Positions 19,101 to 27,390 of a DNA stretch of 64,000 nt are shown one piece after another; the stretch's first letter is position 1, and each line of letters begins with the position of its first letter. This DNA is from CAZXFH01 sp964640055. Its GTDB lineage: Bacteria > Fidelibacterota > UBA2242 > JAFGTP01. The DNA lies in the NCBI GenBank assembly GCA_964640055.1, contig CAZXFH010000004.1, forward strand, positions 1 through 64,000. Reading direction: 5' to 3'. The notes beneath the pieces were generated by a model that was not told the DNA's origin, ran no database searches, and was given only the letters and a program-made list of their open reading frames with translations. Made by a program: the position numbers and the translations under genes.

Positions 19101-19598
19101 AAAAGCCGGATTGGCATTGGACAACCATAACAGCACCAGTTCCTCAGTCATTAAATGACGGTGGCTCTCACGGTGGGTAGTTTGTTTTAAAAACTCGGCA
19201 GCGCTCAGCTTGTTCTGATAGACCGCAGGCGGTGGAAATTCATTCACAAATATCTCAAGGATATGATCGATCTGCTCGCGGCTGAATCGATGGCACAAAT
19301 GCGCATAGGCTTCCCGGAACAGATCACTTTTTTTCTCCTGCTGAAACCGCTCAACCACATAATGTAAAATTTCGTGGATCAGTCCCATGCCATTGATCTC
19401 GCCGGCTTGAACCGCTTTTTCCGGAAATTCAACCACATTACGCTTTTTATTCATCTGCTGTACAAAATTACGCACCGCATGAAAATTGGTAAAAATAGCA
19501 TTGCCCGTTTTTGAAAACAGGGTCTGGTCTGTTTGATATTTATCCCGCGCCTTACGGGATATATGTAAATATTTTATTTCTGTGCTGCTTGTTTTCAT
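16122..19598 (-). CDS. Large GH13 (alpha-amylase family) protein
   Basis: 1158 residues with no signal peptide, so probably cytoplasmic. AGGAAAA lies just upstream of ATG 19598. Residues 1-~290 are a helical N-domain of unknown role. The GH13 barrel begins near WLIGIWERS and contains DMVPNHVG (398-405), IIRFDAAMTL with the predicted nucleophile Asp518, and LLLAEAFW with the predicted acid Glu583. The third catalytic region reads FMNNPDEETA (~639-648), where most GH13 enzymes have a His-Asp pair, so substrate handling may differ. Residues ~860-1158 form another helical domain. It probably acts on intracellular alpha-glucan or a maltooligosaccharide. Length is more than double that of a standard amylase. 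No sugar-uptake or glycogen gene is adjacent. Confidence 0.85.
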   Translation of the reverse strand: MKTSSTEIKYLHISRKARDKYQTDQTLFSKTGNAIFTNFHAVRNFVQQMNKKRNVVEFPEKAVQAGEINGMGLIHEILHYVVERFQQEKKSDLFREAYAHLCHRFSREQIDHILEIFVNEFPPPAVYQNKLSAAEFLKQTTHRESHRHLMTEELVLLWLSNANPAFADYLELFDDESLEKNTAYPAIIVELRRFLERQPRFGPDNENLLDMLQAPAKAVPHSIPGQLEWIREHWGRLLDKYLYRLLHGLDLIKEETKMRPPGPGPAEEYRFLETELEYERFSKDLDWMPRVVLLAKNVYVWLDQLSKKYQKEIRTLDQIPDQELDQLAQQGFTGLWLIGIWERSQASRKIKQMMGNPEAVASAYSLYDYIVAADLGGESAYQSLRQRARQRGVRMSGDMVPNHVGIDGKWVIEHPDWFIGLEYSPYPAYTFNGPDVCDDDRVGIYIEDHYYERSDAAVVFKRVDHHTGDTKYIYHGNDGTSMPWNDTAQLNYLKKEVREAVINTILHVARQFDIIRFDAAMTLAKKHYQRLWFPQPGSGGDIPSRAEHSVSKADFDRLFPQEFWREVVDRVADEEPDTLLLAEAFWLMEGYFVRTLGMHRVYNSAFMNMLKNEDNAKYRQTIKNVLEFNPEILKRFVNFMNNPDEETAIAQFGRDDKYFGTCAMLATLPGLPMFGHGQIEGYQEKYGMEYKRAYWDETPDPDLIRRHEKEIFPLLHKRYLFADVVNFWLYDFYVSAGQVNENVFAYSNRYGDERALVIYNNKFQQTTGWIKSSAACARKTAPDAEPRLERLELAQALNLPDATDQYCIFRDHVSGLEYIRNCHALLADGLYVALGAFKYQVFLDFRVVPDEDHQYQELAAFLDGRGVPSVVEAQQELLLQPLRNALRRVLNQDRFEQLLRVSTPDTKKKEQDTLLQALKEDYTRFLHKIKQFTGAPYPVKPITDDVYELLKLECNLSQVRSSLPVEETQQSAFVKAFLQDKRKARAIGYIWTFIHPLGKLMAETDYASQSRSWIDGLFLGKLITEFCRAIGLDEDQSNYVLNLVEVLALYQDWWEQLVRQEVSIYNLVRNLLQRADIRHFIRVNRYREVLWFNRERLEELLQWLRFIGILKTLQDQSLSTADRHSRLKVISNVLAQIQSAKQKSNYQVDKLLSALQNS

Positions 19599-19745
19599 CT
19601 GTTTTCCTATCTCATGTTAATAAAATATGTCTGACGGTTTGATCCCGAAGATCTTCGCTTAGGACTCAAAGCTAAGCATCCTCAGGAAAAACTAAAAATA
19701 TATTTCCATGGGCACACCCTCTGAATCATCCTTGTGATCGTGCTG

Positions 19746-20756
19746 TTATTCTCTAAAAAGTCCGTTGAAGTAGTTCCAATATTGCCGGTGAAATTGATAG
19801 CTCCGGTCCCGTTTTAAGAAATCATAATAATTATAGCAACTGGTATCTTCTAAGCTAAAGCGATAACCATGGCCGTGGGGATCATAGAGGCTGTTCGGTT
19901 CAGGATGAAATTGGACACCATAGACATTACTAAAACGAGCATGGGTAATGGCTTCCACCACTTTACCATCCAGGCTCGTGGCCGCCACCTGAAAACCTTT
20001 CCCCAATCGGTTGACAGCCTGGTGGTGACTGCTACAGACCCGGGGATGATCAGAGGTGTCCAGATCCATCTGCCGGGTGAACAGAGAATTGTGCATAAAC
20101 CGGAGGCGGTGTAAATTAGCCCAGGAGAGATTACCGCGCCGCCCAAAATTGCGCCAGTAATTACGATGCTGCTGATCCCTGCTTAACGCCAGCACATCTT
20201 CCACATAGTTCAATCCATAAATTTCAGTGGGAATATCCTGGTACATAGTCCCGCCGCTGGCTACGTTCATGCTCTGCATCCCCAGACAGAATCCGTTAAT
20301 AACATAATCCGGCTTTGCGGTCAAAAAGGGCACCAAGTTCTCATTCTGGTGGCCGCCCAGAAACAGAACCCCATCCGACTGATTGAACACCTCTGCAAAC
20401 GCTTTGCTCAGATCATTGGTCTGAAACAAATTGTGTTCATGCAGCTCTCCGGTCAGCACCCGCATTTCAATACGAACATCCGACCGGCGATCGATATATT
20501 CTTTTATCCGGGCCAAATCATAATCGGCTTTGGCATAATAGAGCGCCATGATCTGCAAATCCGGAATCGTAATAATATCCCGGTCCAGCAGTTCCAGAAA
20601 TGAATGCAGAGCACCGCGATCCGGATGCACGATAATCAGAGTGGTCGTGTCTGGCGCTGGTTTGTTACTGGCGCCAAACACCGGCCAAGCCATGAACAAT
20701 ACCAGCAGCATGATCCAGGCCAGCGGTTTAAAAATATGGTGTTGATCCTTACTCAT
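19746..20756 (-). CDS. Exported class I glutamine amidotransferase-like hydrolase (peptidase C26 type)
   Basis: A signal peptide (hydrophobic LAWIMLLVLFMAWPVFGA) is followed by a class I amidotransferase-like fold. LFLGGHQNEN, GFCLGMQSMN with the likely nucleophile Cys157, SSHHQAVN and GVQFHPEP give the Cys-His-Glu site of the C26 family, which contains gamma-glutamyl hydrolases such as PuuD. It would therefore cleave gamma-glutamyl bonds in the periplasm or outside. The gene starts 27 bases after the stop of the racemase-like gene, so the two are likely co-transcribed. The extended N-region (residues ~40-110) and the C-terminal aromatic tail are not typical of PuuD; the substrate is inferred only. 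Confidence 0.82.
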   Translation of the reverse strand: MSKDQHHIFKPLAWIMLLVLFMAWPVFGASNKPAPDTTTLIIVHPDRGALHSFLELLDRDIITIPDLQIMALYYAKADYDLARIKEYIDRRSDVRIEMRVLTGELHEHNLFQTNDLSKAFAEVFNQSDGVLFLGGHQNENLVPFLTAKPDYVINGFCLGMQSMNVASGGTMYQDIPTEIYGLNYVEDVLALSRDQQHRNYWRNFGRRGNLSWANLHRLRFMHNSLFTRQMDLDTSDHPRVCSSHHQAVNRLGKGFQVAATSLDGKVVEAITHARFSNVYGVQFHPEPNSLYDPHGHGYRFSLEDTSCYNYYDFLKRDRSYQFHRQYWNYFNGLFRE

Positions 20757-20783
20757 ACCAAATATTCCTTAAAATAGCTTGCT

Positions 20784-22310
20784 TTATTCGATCAATTGAT
20801 CTGCGGGCAAATATTCAGTCTTGGGATTGCGGGCATTGAAATCACAGATCAATTCATAGACAAAGGGGATCTTTTCAGCCAGACGTGTCCGGCTATCCTC
20901 AGACAGGCTCAGACGGCTGAACGGAACCCGCTTCACATACTGCTGAATATTTCCGGCCTGGCGACCATATTTATAGGCATAGGTAAAATTACCCATGCCA
21001 TCCAATTCCAGATCAGCATTCAGGAGATTGGGCCGGCTGATATAAAACTCGCTTTGGTCCGGATCAGCGCGGGCAAACAAATTGGTCATGGCCAGATATT
21101 GATACAATTCCACAGCGGTATAATGCGCCGGATCTATCAGAATGATCTCCGGCTTCATGATAGACCGATATACATAACGACCTGCTTCCTGATAATGATA
21201 GAGTTCCTGCAGAATGCGCTGGAACTGTTCGCTGTAAAAAGGATAGTGGGTACATCCCAGGATAATCGCTTTTAAGGGATGCGCCAAAGGAGTCTGGCGA
21301 ATTTGTTCCAATAATGAGACCAGATGATAGCGGATATAATTTTCCACGGAATTGAGTTGTATTTGTTCGGGGTGTTCCTGGTCTCCGCTTACCAGGATGT
21401 GATTATCCTGCCAGTCAAAGCCATAGCGGTCTAAAATAGTGGTGTCGATCGGCGCCTGGGTATGGTTCAGCGACGGTCCCTGATAGCTGTCCCGCACCTG
21501 ATAGCTGCCCGGCGCTATATATTCCAGAGCGTCATCGATGGCACCTGCCAAACCGATCCCGGCTTGCTGAAACACCTTGATCCGGCCGGAATAGGACCGT
21601 TCTTGCAGCTGCTGCCGCATTGCTCTGACATAACCGCCGGACGCAATGGTTCCGGCCGTAGCCATAATCCCGATGCTGACATTTTCCTGAGGATTAATAT
21701 AATCAAGAGCACCGCACACACCGGCATCGATCACTCCGATTACTTTCAGATTAATACCGGCCCGTTTTAAAAAGGTTGTGATCAGCTGCTGGCCGTAGGC
21801 GGTCGCCGTGTTACAGGCAATCACGATGGCTTTCACAGGTGACTTATCGGTCTGATAGGCTGTGTCAGTGGGATAGCGATAGTATTTATGGTCCAGCAAA
21901 AACTGGACATCCTTAATAATATGTTCCCTGAGCAGAGCCGTGTTGTTTTCAAGGGGATAATTACCATAGGGCATATTGGCCTGATCGCCCAGATAGATAA
22001 AATACTCCCGTTTGAAATCGGGCAAGCCATCCCCACCAATTCTTGCCTGATGTGTGAAATTATCAAACTGATCGGATTTTAAAACCGCATCCAGCACAGT
22101 TAGACCGCCGGTACCCGAATCGAACATGCCAATCGGCAGAGTAGCGCGTTGCGTGGGGTAGGCAGCAACATCAACATAAAAATAGCTGTCTTCCTGGGTA
22201 AGAACGGTATCAGCAACCGCTGGCAAAGCGGACTCTTCTTTGCACTGTAAAAAGACAAAACAGACAGCCAGTAACAGACATATTCCAGAGAGGGACAGAT
22301 ATCTTTTCAT
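20784..22310 (-). CDS. Exported glutamate racemase-family protein
   Basis: 508 residues, about twice the length of MurI (~270). The N-terminus MKRYLSLSGICLLLAVCFVF followed by LQC (Cys23) is a Sec or atypical lipoprotein signal. The racemase fold begins at GMFDSGTGGLTVL (61-73), then GDQANMPYGNY, VIACNTATAYG with Cys166 and ILGCTHYPFY with the second catalytic Cys. Both catalytic cysteines are kept, so racemisation of glutamate or aspartate, or a related lyase role, is possible. Residues ~390-508 extend beyond the family core. Canonical racemases are cytoplasmic and feed peptidoglycan synthesis; an exported one must act on extracellular or periplasmic D/L-Glu. The C26-like hydrolase downstream suggests shared work on gamma-glutamyl material. 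Confidence 0.85.
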   Translation of the reverse strand: MKRYLSLSGICLLLAVCFVFLQCKEESALPAVADTVLTQEDSYFYVDVAAYPTQRATLPIGMFDSGTGGLTVLDAVLKSDQFDNFTHQARIGGDGLPDFKREYFIYLGDQANMPYGNYPLENNTALLREHIIKDVQFLLDHKYYRYPTDTAYQTDKSPVKAIVIACNTATAYGQQLITTFLKRAGINLKVIGVIDAGVCGALDYINPQENVSIGIMATAGTIASGGYVRAMRQQLQERSYSGRIKVFQQAGIGLAGAIDDALEYIAPGSYQVRDSYQGPSLNHTQAPIDTTILDRYGFDWQDNHILVSGDQEHPEQIQLNSVENYIRYHLVSLLEQIRQTPLAHPLKAIILGCTHYPFYSEQFQRILQELYHYQEAGRYVYRSIMKPEIILIDPAHYTAVELYQYLAMTNLFARADPDQSEFYISRPNLLNADLELDGMGNFTYAYKYGRQAGNIQQYVKRVPFSRLSLSEDSRTRLAEKIPFVYELICDFNARNPKTEYLPADQLIE

Positions 22311-22346
22311 TCCATTACCTTTCCTGATGTTAGCATATGCTGGCTT

Positions 22347-23042
22347 TTATTTACTGAACCGATAGCCAAACAAGGCGATTTCCCGCGCAAACAGGCGGGC
22401 AATTTTATCCCATTCGGCCGGTGCAAGTAACTGCTGATAAGGCTTTTTATCTTTACGGTAAGCCGTTTTAGTGCGAGGCAATTCCAAGCAGTGCGGCAAG
22501 TTGCACCGCTCACGAATATCCACCAGGGCCTGTTCCAAATTCTCAAAACGATACACCTTGTCCACGAGTAGCTGGTCGTCCTGAGTATAAAGTCCATAGC
22601 CCCGTTTGTACAATAATTTCATTTCAGCGGAATCCAGAAAATCGGCCATGGAGACGAAGGGATCTTTACGCCTACGCCAGTAATAAAAGGAGACAAAGCG
22701 ATCCCAGGGATTACGGGTGAAACAAAATTTATAATAATCCTGCCAGACCCGTGGATCAATCCGAGGCTTGGCCTTACAGGCGGCAATATGATTGTAGAAT
22801 TTGAAGTGACGGCCTTTTTTCAGAAAACGGAGCCAATCCGCGCGGGTATAGCGTTTCCAGGGCAGATAATAATTCTGCGGTCCGGGATACCCCAGTTGTC
22901 TACGCAGGACTTCATCCGCAGGAGCCAGCGGGGTAATCACATCCCGGGGGCCACAAAATCGGGACAGTGCAATTTCCAGGCTGGTACCAGCCGTCTTATT
23001 GGTTTTGAAAAAAATGAATTTATGCCGATGTGAAAGGATCAT
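22347..23042 (-). CDS. Sulfotransferase family 2-like protein
   Basis: 231 residues without a signal peptide. FFKTNKTAGTSLEIAL near the N-terminus is the PAPS 5'-phosphosulfate loop, and FCFTRNPWDRFVSFYYW near residue 130 is the 3'-phosphate motif typical of carbohydrate sulfotransferases of the Sulfotransfer_2 type. It should move sulfate from PAPS to a hydroxyl on a sugar or lipid-linked polymer in the cytoplasm. It lies 36 bases upstream of the racemase-like gene on the same strand. A second, different sulfotransferase is encoded at 31167-31958, so sulfated surface polymers are plausible. Confidence 0.85.
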   Translation of the reverse strand: MILSHRHKFIFFKTNKTAGTSLEIALSRFCGPRDVITPLAPADEVLRRQLGYPGPQNYYLPWKRYTRADWLRFLKKGRHFKFYNHIAACKAKPRIDPRVWQDYYKFCFTRNPWDRFVSFYYWRRRKDPFVSMADFLDSAEMKLLYKRGYGLYTQDDQLLVDKVYRFENLEQALVDIRERCNLPHCLELPRTKTAYRKDKKPYQQLLAPAEWDKIARLFAREIALFGYRFSK

Positions 23043-23169
23043 TGCAATGCTTTGCCAATTAATTATTCGGTATCCTAAAACTCGCTCTTGCCAGGATTGC
23101 GATGGAATATATAGATAGACGGAAAGTATAGAAACGGTTTTCCATATCCTTTTTTTCTAAAACGCTGGC

Positions 23170-23436
23170 TTAAAGCGCATGTTCACGCGCCCTTTTCAGG
23201 CGAGGTCCGATTTCGGTAATGGCCAAATAAATACATAAAGCCCCCAGGGCCACCCAGGTTTCCAGAGAGTATAAACGCCGTTTCAGGATGACTTCCAGAG
23301 GGGTTTCAACGGCTTTACCAAAGAGGGGCCAGCGGTGGTTGCCGATGACAAAAAAAACCATATAACTGCCATATAAGATCTCAATTAAAAAATTAACAAT
23401 AATCAGACCATGTAAAATTTTCCATCCCTTTTTCAC
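23170..23436 (-). CDS. Small two-helix membrane protein, 88 aa
   Basis: The frame is open to a GTG at 23445, but that codon overlaps its own ribosome binding site. The GTG at 23436 lies eight bases after AAGGAG and is chosen, giving MKKGWKILHGLIIVNFLIEI. Hydrophobic segments are at ~6-28 and ~54-75, with a basic C-terminus (RLKRAREHAL). No family is recognised. It sits between the P-type ATPase side and the sulfotransferase gene, on the same strand as both. Confidence 0.6.
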   Translation of the reverse strand: MKKGWKILHGLIIVNFLIEILYGSYMVFFVIGNHRWPLFGKAVETPLEVILKRRLYSLETWVALGALCIYLAITEIGPRLKRAREHAL

Positions 23437-23491
23437 CTTCTGCACTCCTTCATTTAACAGCGGTTTCTTTCTGCCCGGTTTTTATATCCCG

Positions 23492-23752
23492 TTATAACAT
23501 TAAAAAGGACCGTACATCGATTAACAGCGGGGTGGCAGGTTGATGACCAGACATATCCTCGACACAATAAAGTAAAAGATCAATTTTATCATCCTGCTGA
23601 AAGGTCATGCTATCATCATAATTCAACTCCCGCATAGCGTCTTTTTGCGTATATTCCCATACAAAGTTGACCGCATCTCTCAAGCGGACAAATTCCTGCA
23701 ATTCATACGCTTCGCCCATAATATTACTTATTCCAACGGTAAAGCGACTCAT
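23492..23752 (-). CDS. Hypothetical acidic protein, 86 aa
   Basis: ATG 23752 has a strong ribosome binding site (AAAGGAGCAAT). The protein is soluble and acidic with alternating predicted strands and helices (FTVGISNIMGEAYELQEFV, then a helical LRDAVNFVWEYTQKDAM). It ends in a hydrophobic strand (ATPLLIDVRSFLML). No known motif was seen. It is the second of a run of minus-strand genes after the ATPase and could share its transcript, since the gap is 122 bases. Confidence 0.6.
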   Translation of the reverse strand: MSRFTVGISNIMGEAYELQEFVRLRDAVNFVWEYTQKDAMRELNYDDSMTFQQDDKIDLLLYCVEDMSGHQPATPLLIDVRSFLML

Positions 23753-23874
23753 ATTGCTCCTTTCTTAGTATATATTTAATTTTAAAGAACCTTAACAAGT
23801 AAACCATTTTAGCACACATTTGCAAGTAAAAAATAGTGTAAACCCTTTATTTTCAGACTATTAGCCCATTATCT

Positions 23875-26607
23875 CTAACGGCGGGCGGTTGATCCGGATG
23901 ATTTTTGCACCAGCAATTTACCCCGGCGTCCTAACCACAATTGTCCCAGGATAAAAGGAACTAAAGCCAGCGCCAGAATCACCAGCCAGCCTTGTTGTCC
24001 GGGGGGCACGGTTTTTAATATTTGAGACAATTCAGGGATATAAACCGCGGCCAATAACAAGAGGATACACAGGGCTAAAGCGACCCACACCCATTTATTA
24101 CGCACTATATCGTTGTGGCATAAACGGGACCCCAGGTCGCGCAAATTAAAAGTGAACATCAGTTTGGAAAAGGCCAGCACCAGAAAGGAAATCGTTACAG
24201 CCTTAGGTTTAGAGAAACCCAAAAGATGCTGACCGATAATTAAACCACTCAGCACACCCGTGGCCATTATAATTCCCCAAATCACAACACGCTTCCAATG
24301 GCTGCGGGTCATAATATTTTCTTTACGGGCTTTTTCCTGCATAACCTTGGTGCTGCCCCTGCCCACACTAAGGGCTAGGGCCGGGAATACATCGGTAATC
24401 ACATTCAGATAGAGTATCTGTAGAGCCCGCAAGGGTAAAGGCAGATTAACAAAAGCGGCGACGCCCACCGCCATCACTTCGGCCACATTGGTACACAGCA
24501 TGAACATAACAGACTTACGGATATTCTTAAATATAATCCGTCCCTGTTCGACAGCGGCGACAATACTGGAAAAGGCATCATCCCGGAGTACCATATCTGA
24601 GGATTGACGGGCGGCATCGGTGCCACGCTGACCCATAGCCACCCCGATATCAGCCGTTTTCAGGGCCGGTGCATCATTGACGCCATCTCCGGTCATGGCT
24701 ACAGTGTAGCCATATTCTTTATAGACCTTCATAATCTTCAACTTTTGCTGCGGTGTAACCCGGGCAAAAACCCGGCAACTTAAGATCTTATCGATCAGCT
24801 CCTCGGAAAGATCTGCGTTCTCCCCCAGCTCCTGACCGGTGATGACGGTCTCTTCTTGTGCGGCAACCAATTCAACCTGCCGGGCAATCGAAAGGGCTGT
24901 CTCCGGGCGATCACCGGTCACCATGATCACCGTGATCCCCGCACTGCGGCAGGCCTGCAGGGCTTCCTGTACTCCCTGGCGCGGCGGATCCAGTAAACCG
25001 ATCAAGCCCACAAAGTTCAGCTGCTTATAGGGGTTTTCCTGGGGATCATCCCCATATTTTTCGGCCACTGCAATCAGACGCAGGCCCTGGCTGGCCAGCT
25101 GCTCGGCTTTGGCTAACCATTCCTGCCGCATTGCAGCGGTCAGTTGTTGCTTTTGATCCTGATCCGCGCCAATCATAACCTGTTCACAGACCGGCAACAC
25201 GGCATCCGGAGCCCCTTTGACTGCCACGCGCAACTGGTTTCCGTTCTGATGATAGGTGGCCATCATCATTTTTTCCTGATCAAAGGGCACCTCCCGCTGT
25301 TCAGGATACTGTTCGAGCAAGCCCGGCCGCCGCATATCATGGGCTAATCCGGCCCGCAACAGGGCAACCTCCGTAGGATCACCCATGGTTGCTTCGGGAA
25401 TTCTATCCCGGTCCTCGTCCCGCAGCGAGGCATTGGAACAGAGCACGCCGATTTCCAGCGCTTTTTCCAGCAGCTCTGCTGCCGCATCAGAATCAGCTTC
25501 AGCAGTTTCATCATCATTGAAATCAAAACTCTGGCGGGCGGTAATGATCCGGCGAACCCGCATGCAATTTTCGGTCAGCGTCCCGGTTTTATCCGTGAAG
25601 ATCACCTCGGTTGTGCCCAGCGTTTCCACCGCAGCCAGTCGGTTGATCAGCACCTGACGTCGGGCCATGATCCACATGCCCCGGGCCAGAGCCAGGGTGG
25701 CCACAATGGGCAACCCCTCTGGAATGGCAGCAACGCCCAGCGCGATCGCCGTTTCAATCATGCGCAGGGTAGGTTTACCGGTCAAAAGCCCGATCACAGC
25801 CAGTACAGCTGCGACGCACAGGGTGATCCAGGCCAAATGCTTGCCCAGATGCTCCAGCTTGACCTCCAGGGGAGTAAGCTCATCGGTTTGCTCTTGCACC
25901 AGGGCGGCGATGCGCCCCAGCTCAGTTTGCATGCCGGTGGCGGTTACCAGGCCAACTCCAGACCCCTCGGTAACCGTGGTGCCGCGATACAACATGTTGG
26001 TGCGCTCTGCCAAGGGGGTATCAGCAGTCACTTTCTCTGTCTGTTTGATTACTGAAACCGATTCCCCGGTCAGAGGGGCTTCTTTCACCCGCAGCGCATT
26101 GGCTTCCGCCAGCCGCAGATCCGCCGGCACAATATCTCCACCTTCCAGCAACACAATATCCCCGGGAACCAGCTTGTCCACGACAAGGTTGTATTCCTGA
26201 CCCTGTCGCCGCACCCGGGTGCGTTGCTTACCCATCGCCCGCAAAGCCTGCATGGAGCGCACCGCCCGGAGCTCACTGATAAATCCAATAGTCGTATTAA
26301 CGATCAGCACGGCGATAATGGCAATCGCTTCAGGTAATTGGCCAAACAAAAAAGCAATCAGGGCAGCGACCAGCAGCAAAATCAAGACCAGGCTTTTGAA
26401 CTGATCGATCAAGATAGTCACAGCACTGCGCCGCTTTTTAGTTCGCAGCCGATTGAGGCCATATTGCTGACGCCGGCGGGAAACCTGCTGTTTGTTAAGA
26501 CCGGCCTCTATTTGGGTATCCAACTGGTCTGCTGCAGCCTCAACCCCGTGGGCATAATAATCAAATTCCATAATCGGATCCGGATGAGTCTGATTATCGA
26601 CTGACAC
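23875..26607 (-). CDS. Ca2+-type P-type ATPase (P2A-like)
   Basis: 910 residues with all P-type signatures: LTGES (179-183), DKTGTLTEN with the phosphorylated Asp339, GDPTEVALLRAG, TGDRPETALSIARQ and TGDGVNDAPALK. Helix M4 has AIPEGLP (294-300), M5 has TNVAEVM and M6 has NVITDVFP. These match the Glu, Asn/Glu and Asn/Asp ligands of the calcium pump SERCA, so Ca2+ (or Mn2+) export from the cytoplasm is expected. Ten helices fit the usual layout. The GTG start lies two bases after the stop of the DUF3108 gene, so the two are translationally coupled; the ribosome binding site is weak. Confidence 0.92.
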   Translation of the reverse strand: MSVDNQTHPDPIMEFDYYAHGVEAAADQLDTQIEAGLNKQQVSRRRQQYGLNRLRTKKRRSAVTILIDQFKSLVLILLLVAALIAFLFGQLPEAIAIIAVLIVNTTIGFISELRAVRSMQALRAMGKQRTRVRRQGQEYNLVVDKLVPGDIVLLEGGDIVPADLRLAEANALRVKEAPLTGESVSVIKQTEKVTADTPLAERTNMLYRGTTVTEGSGVGLVTATGMQTELGRIAALVQEQTDELTPLEVKLEHLGKHLAWITLCVAAVLAVIGLLTGKPTLRMIETAIALGVAAIPEGLPIVATLALARGMWIMARRQVLINRLAAVETLGTTEVIFTDKTGTLTENCMRVRRIITARQSFDFNDDETAEADSDAAAELLEKALEIGVLCSNASLRDEDRDRIPEATMGDPTEVALLRAGLAHDMRRPGLLEQYPEQREVPFDQEKMMMATYHQNGNQLRVAVKGAPDAVLPVCEQVMIGADQDQKQQLTAAMRQEWLAKAEQLASQGLRLIAVAEKYGDDPQENPYKQLNFVGLIGLLDPPRQGVQEALQACRSAGITVIMVTGDRPETALSIARQVELVAAQEETVITGQELGENADLSEELIDKILSCRVFARVTPQQKLKIMKVYKEYGYTVAMTGDGVNDAPALKTADIGVAMGQRGTDAARQSSDMVLRDDAFSSIVAAVEQGRIIFKNIRKSVMFMLCTNVAEVMAVGVAAFVNLPLPLRALQILYLNVITDVFPALALSVGRGSTKVMQEKARKENIMTRSHWKRVVIWGIIMATGVLSGLIIGQHLLGFSKPKAVTISFLVLAFSKLMFTFNLRDLGSRLCHNDIVRNKWVWVALALCILLLLAAVYIPELSQILKTVPPGQQGWLVILALALVPFILGQLWLGRRGKLLVQKSSGSTARR

Positions 26608-26609
26608 GT

Positions 26610-27386
26610 TTATTCCATAATATTATTTTCAGATAACGGTCTGGTATCTAGCAGATAGGATTCCAGCTTTAAGATCATATTGCCAAAATTGGCTTTATTG
26701 ATGATCATAACCGGCAGGCGGTGCTGATCAGCGCTCAGATAGACCGTAATCTCATTTTTGTATTTCTCAAATAATTCACTTTTCCCACTCAACGGTTCCA
26801 GAACATAACAATCAAAAGTACCGGCCGGTACGCTCACCATCTCCCGGTGCGACACTAGGATTTTAAAGGGTTTAAATTCATCGTTATCGAAATTATTAAC
26901 AGAAATTATACGGCCAATATGCAGCTTTCGGGTGCGTAAATAATAGAAGACCGACAGCCCATCGTGTATCCGCTCAGTGATACGGACTGTATCGCTATCC
27001 GAGCGGGCCAAAGAATCCCGGTAGTCAAAACAAACAGCATAACTCTTATGATAACGGCCTTCGTTAATATCCTTTTTTAACTGCCGGGAAAAAAGGCCAT
27101 CAATATCTACCCAGCTTTCAATGTGGTCATTCACCGGATAAAGCTTACCGATCAATCCGGTAGAACGGGTCCGGGAAATAATATGGTAGCTGGGAAAGCC
27201 CTCAATGGTATCGATACCGGCCACAAACATGCTGGCCTTCCCCCCTTTGATAAAGTTCAATGCGACGGTATAATTGAGACGCTCACCCACCTGAAAAGGA
27301 GCTGAGGGGTGCAGCTGAGCGCGGACATTACTACAAGAAAGTAATACCAAGGTAAAAAGAACTATGATGGGGTGTTTATTTTTCAT
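26610..27386 (-). CDS. DUF3108-family exported protein
   Basis: A signal peptide (MKNKHPIIVLFTLVLLS, Cys near 18) precedes the DUF3108 pattern: PFQVGERLNYTVALNFIKGG, YHIISRTRSTGLIG, VNDHIESWVDIDGLFSRQL, and late EITVYLSADQHRLPVMI. The family consists of periplasmic beta-rich proteins of unknown reaction, often near envelope-polymer genes. It starts four bases after the stop of the LPS-kinase-like gene and is coupled to the ATPase gene, so it belongs to the same operon as the surface-polymer genes. Confidence 0.85.
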   Translation of the reverse strand: MKNKHPIIVLFTLVLLSCSNVRAQLHPSAPFQVGERLNYTVALNFIKGGKASMFVAGIDTIEGFPSYHIISRTRSTGLIGKLYPVNDHIESWVDIDGLFSRQLKKDINEGRYHKSYAVCFDYRDSLARSDSDTVRITERIHDGLSVFYYLRTRKLHIGRIISVNNFDNDEFKPFKILVSHREMVSVPAGTFDCYVLEPLSGKSELFEKYKNEITVYLSADQHRLPVMIINKANFGNMILKLESYLLDTRPLSENNIME

Positions 27387-27390
27387 GGTA

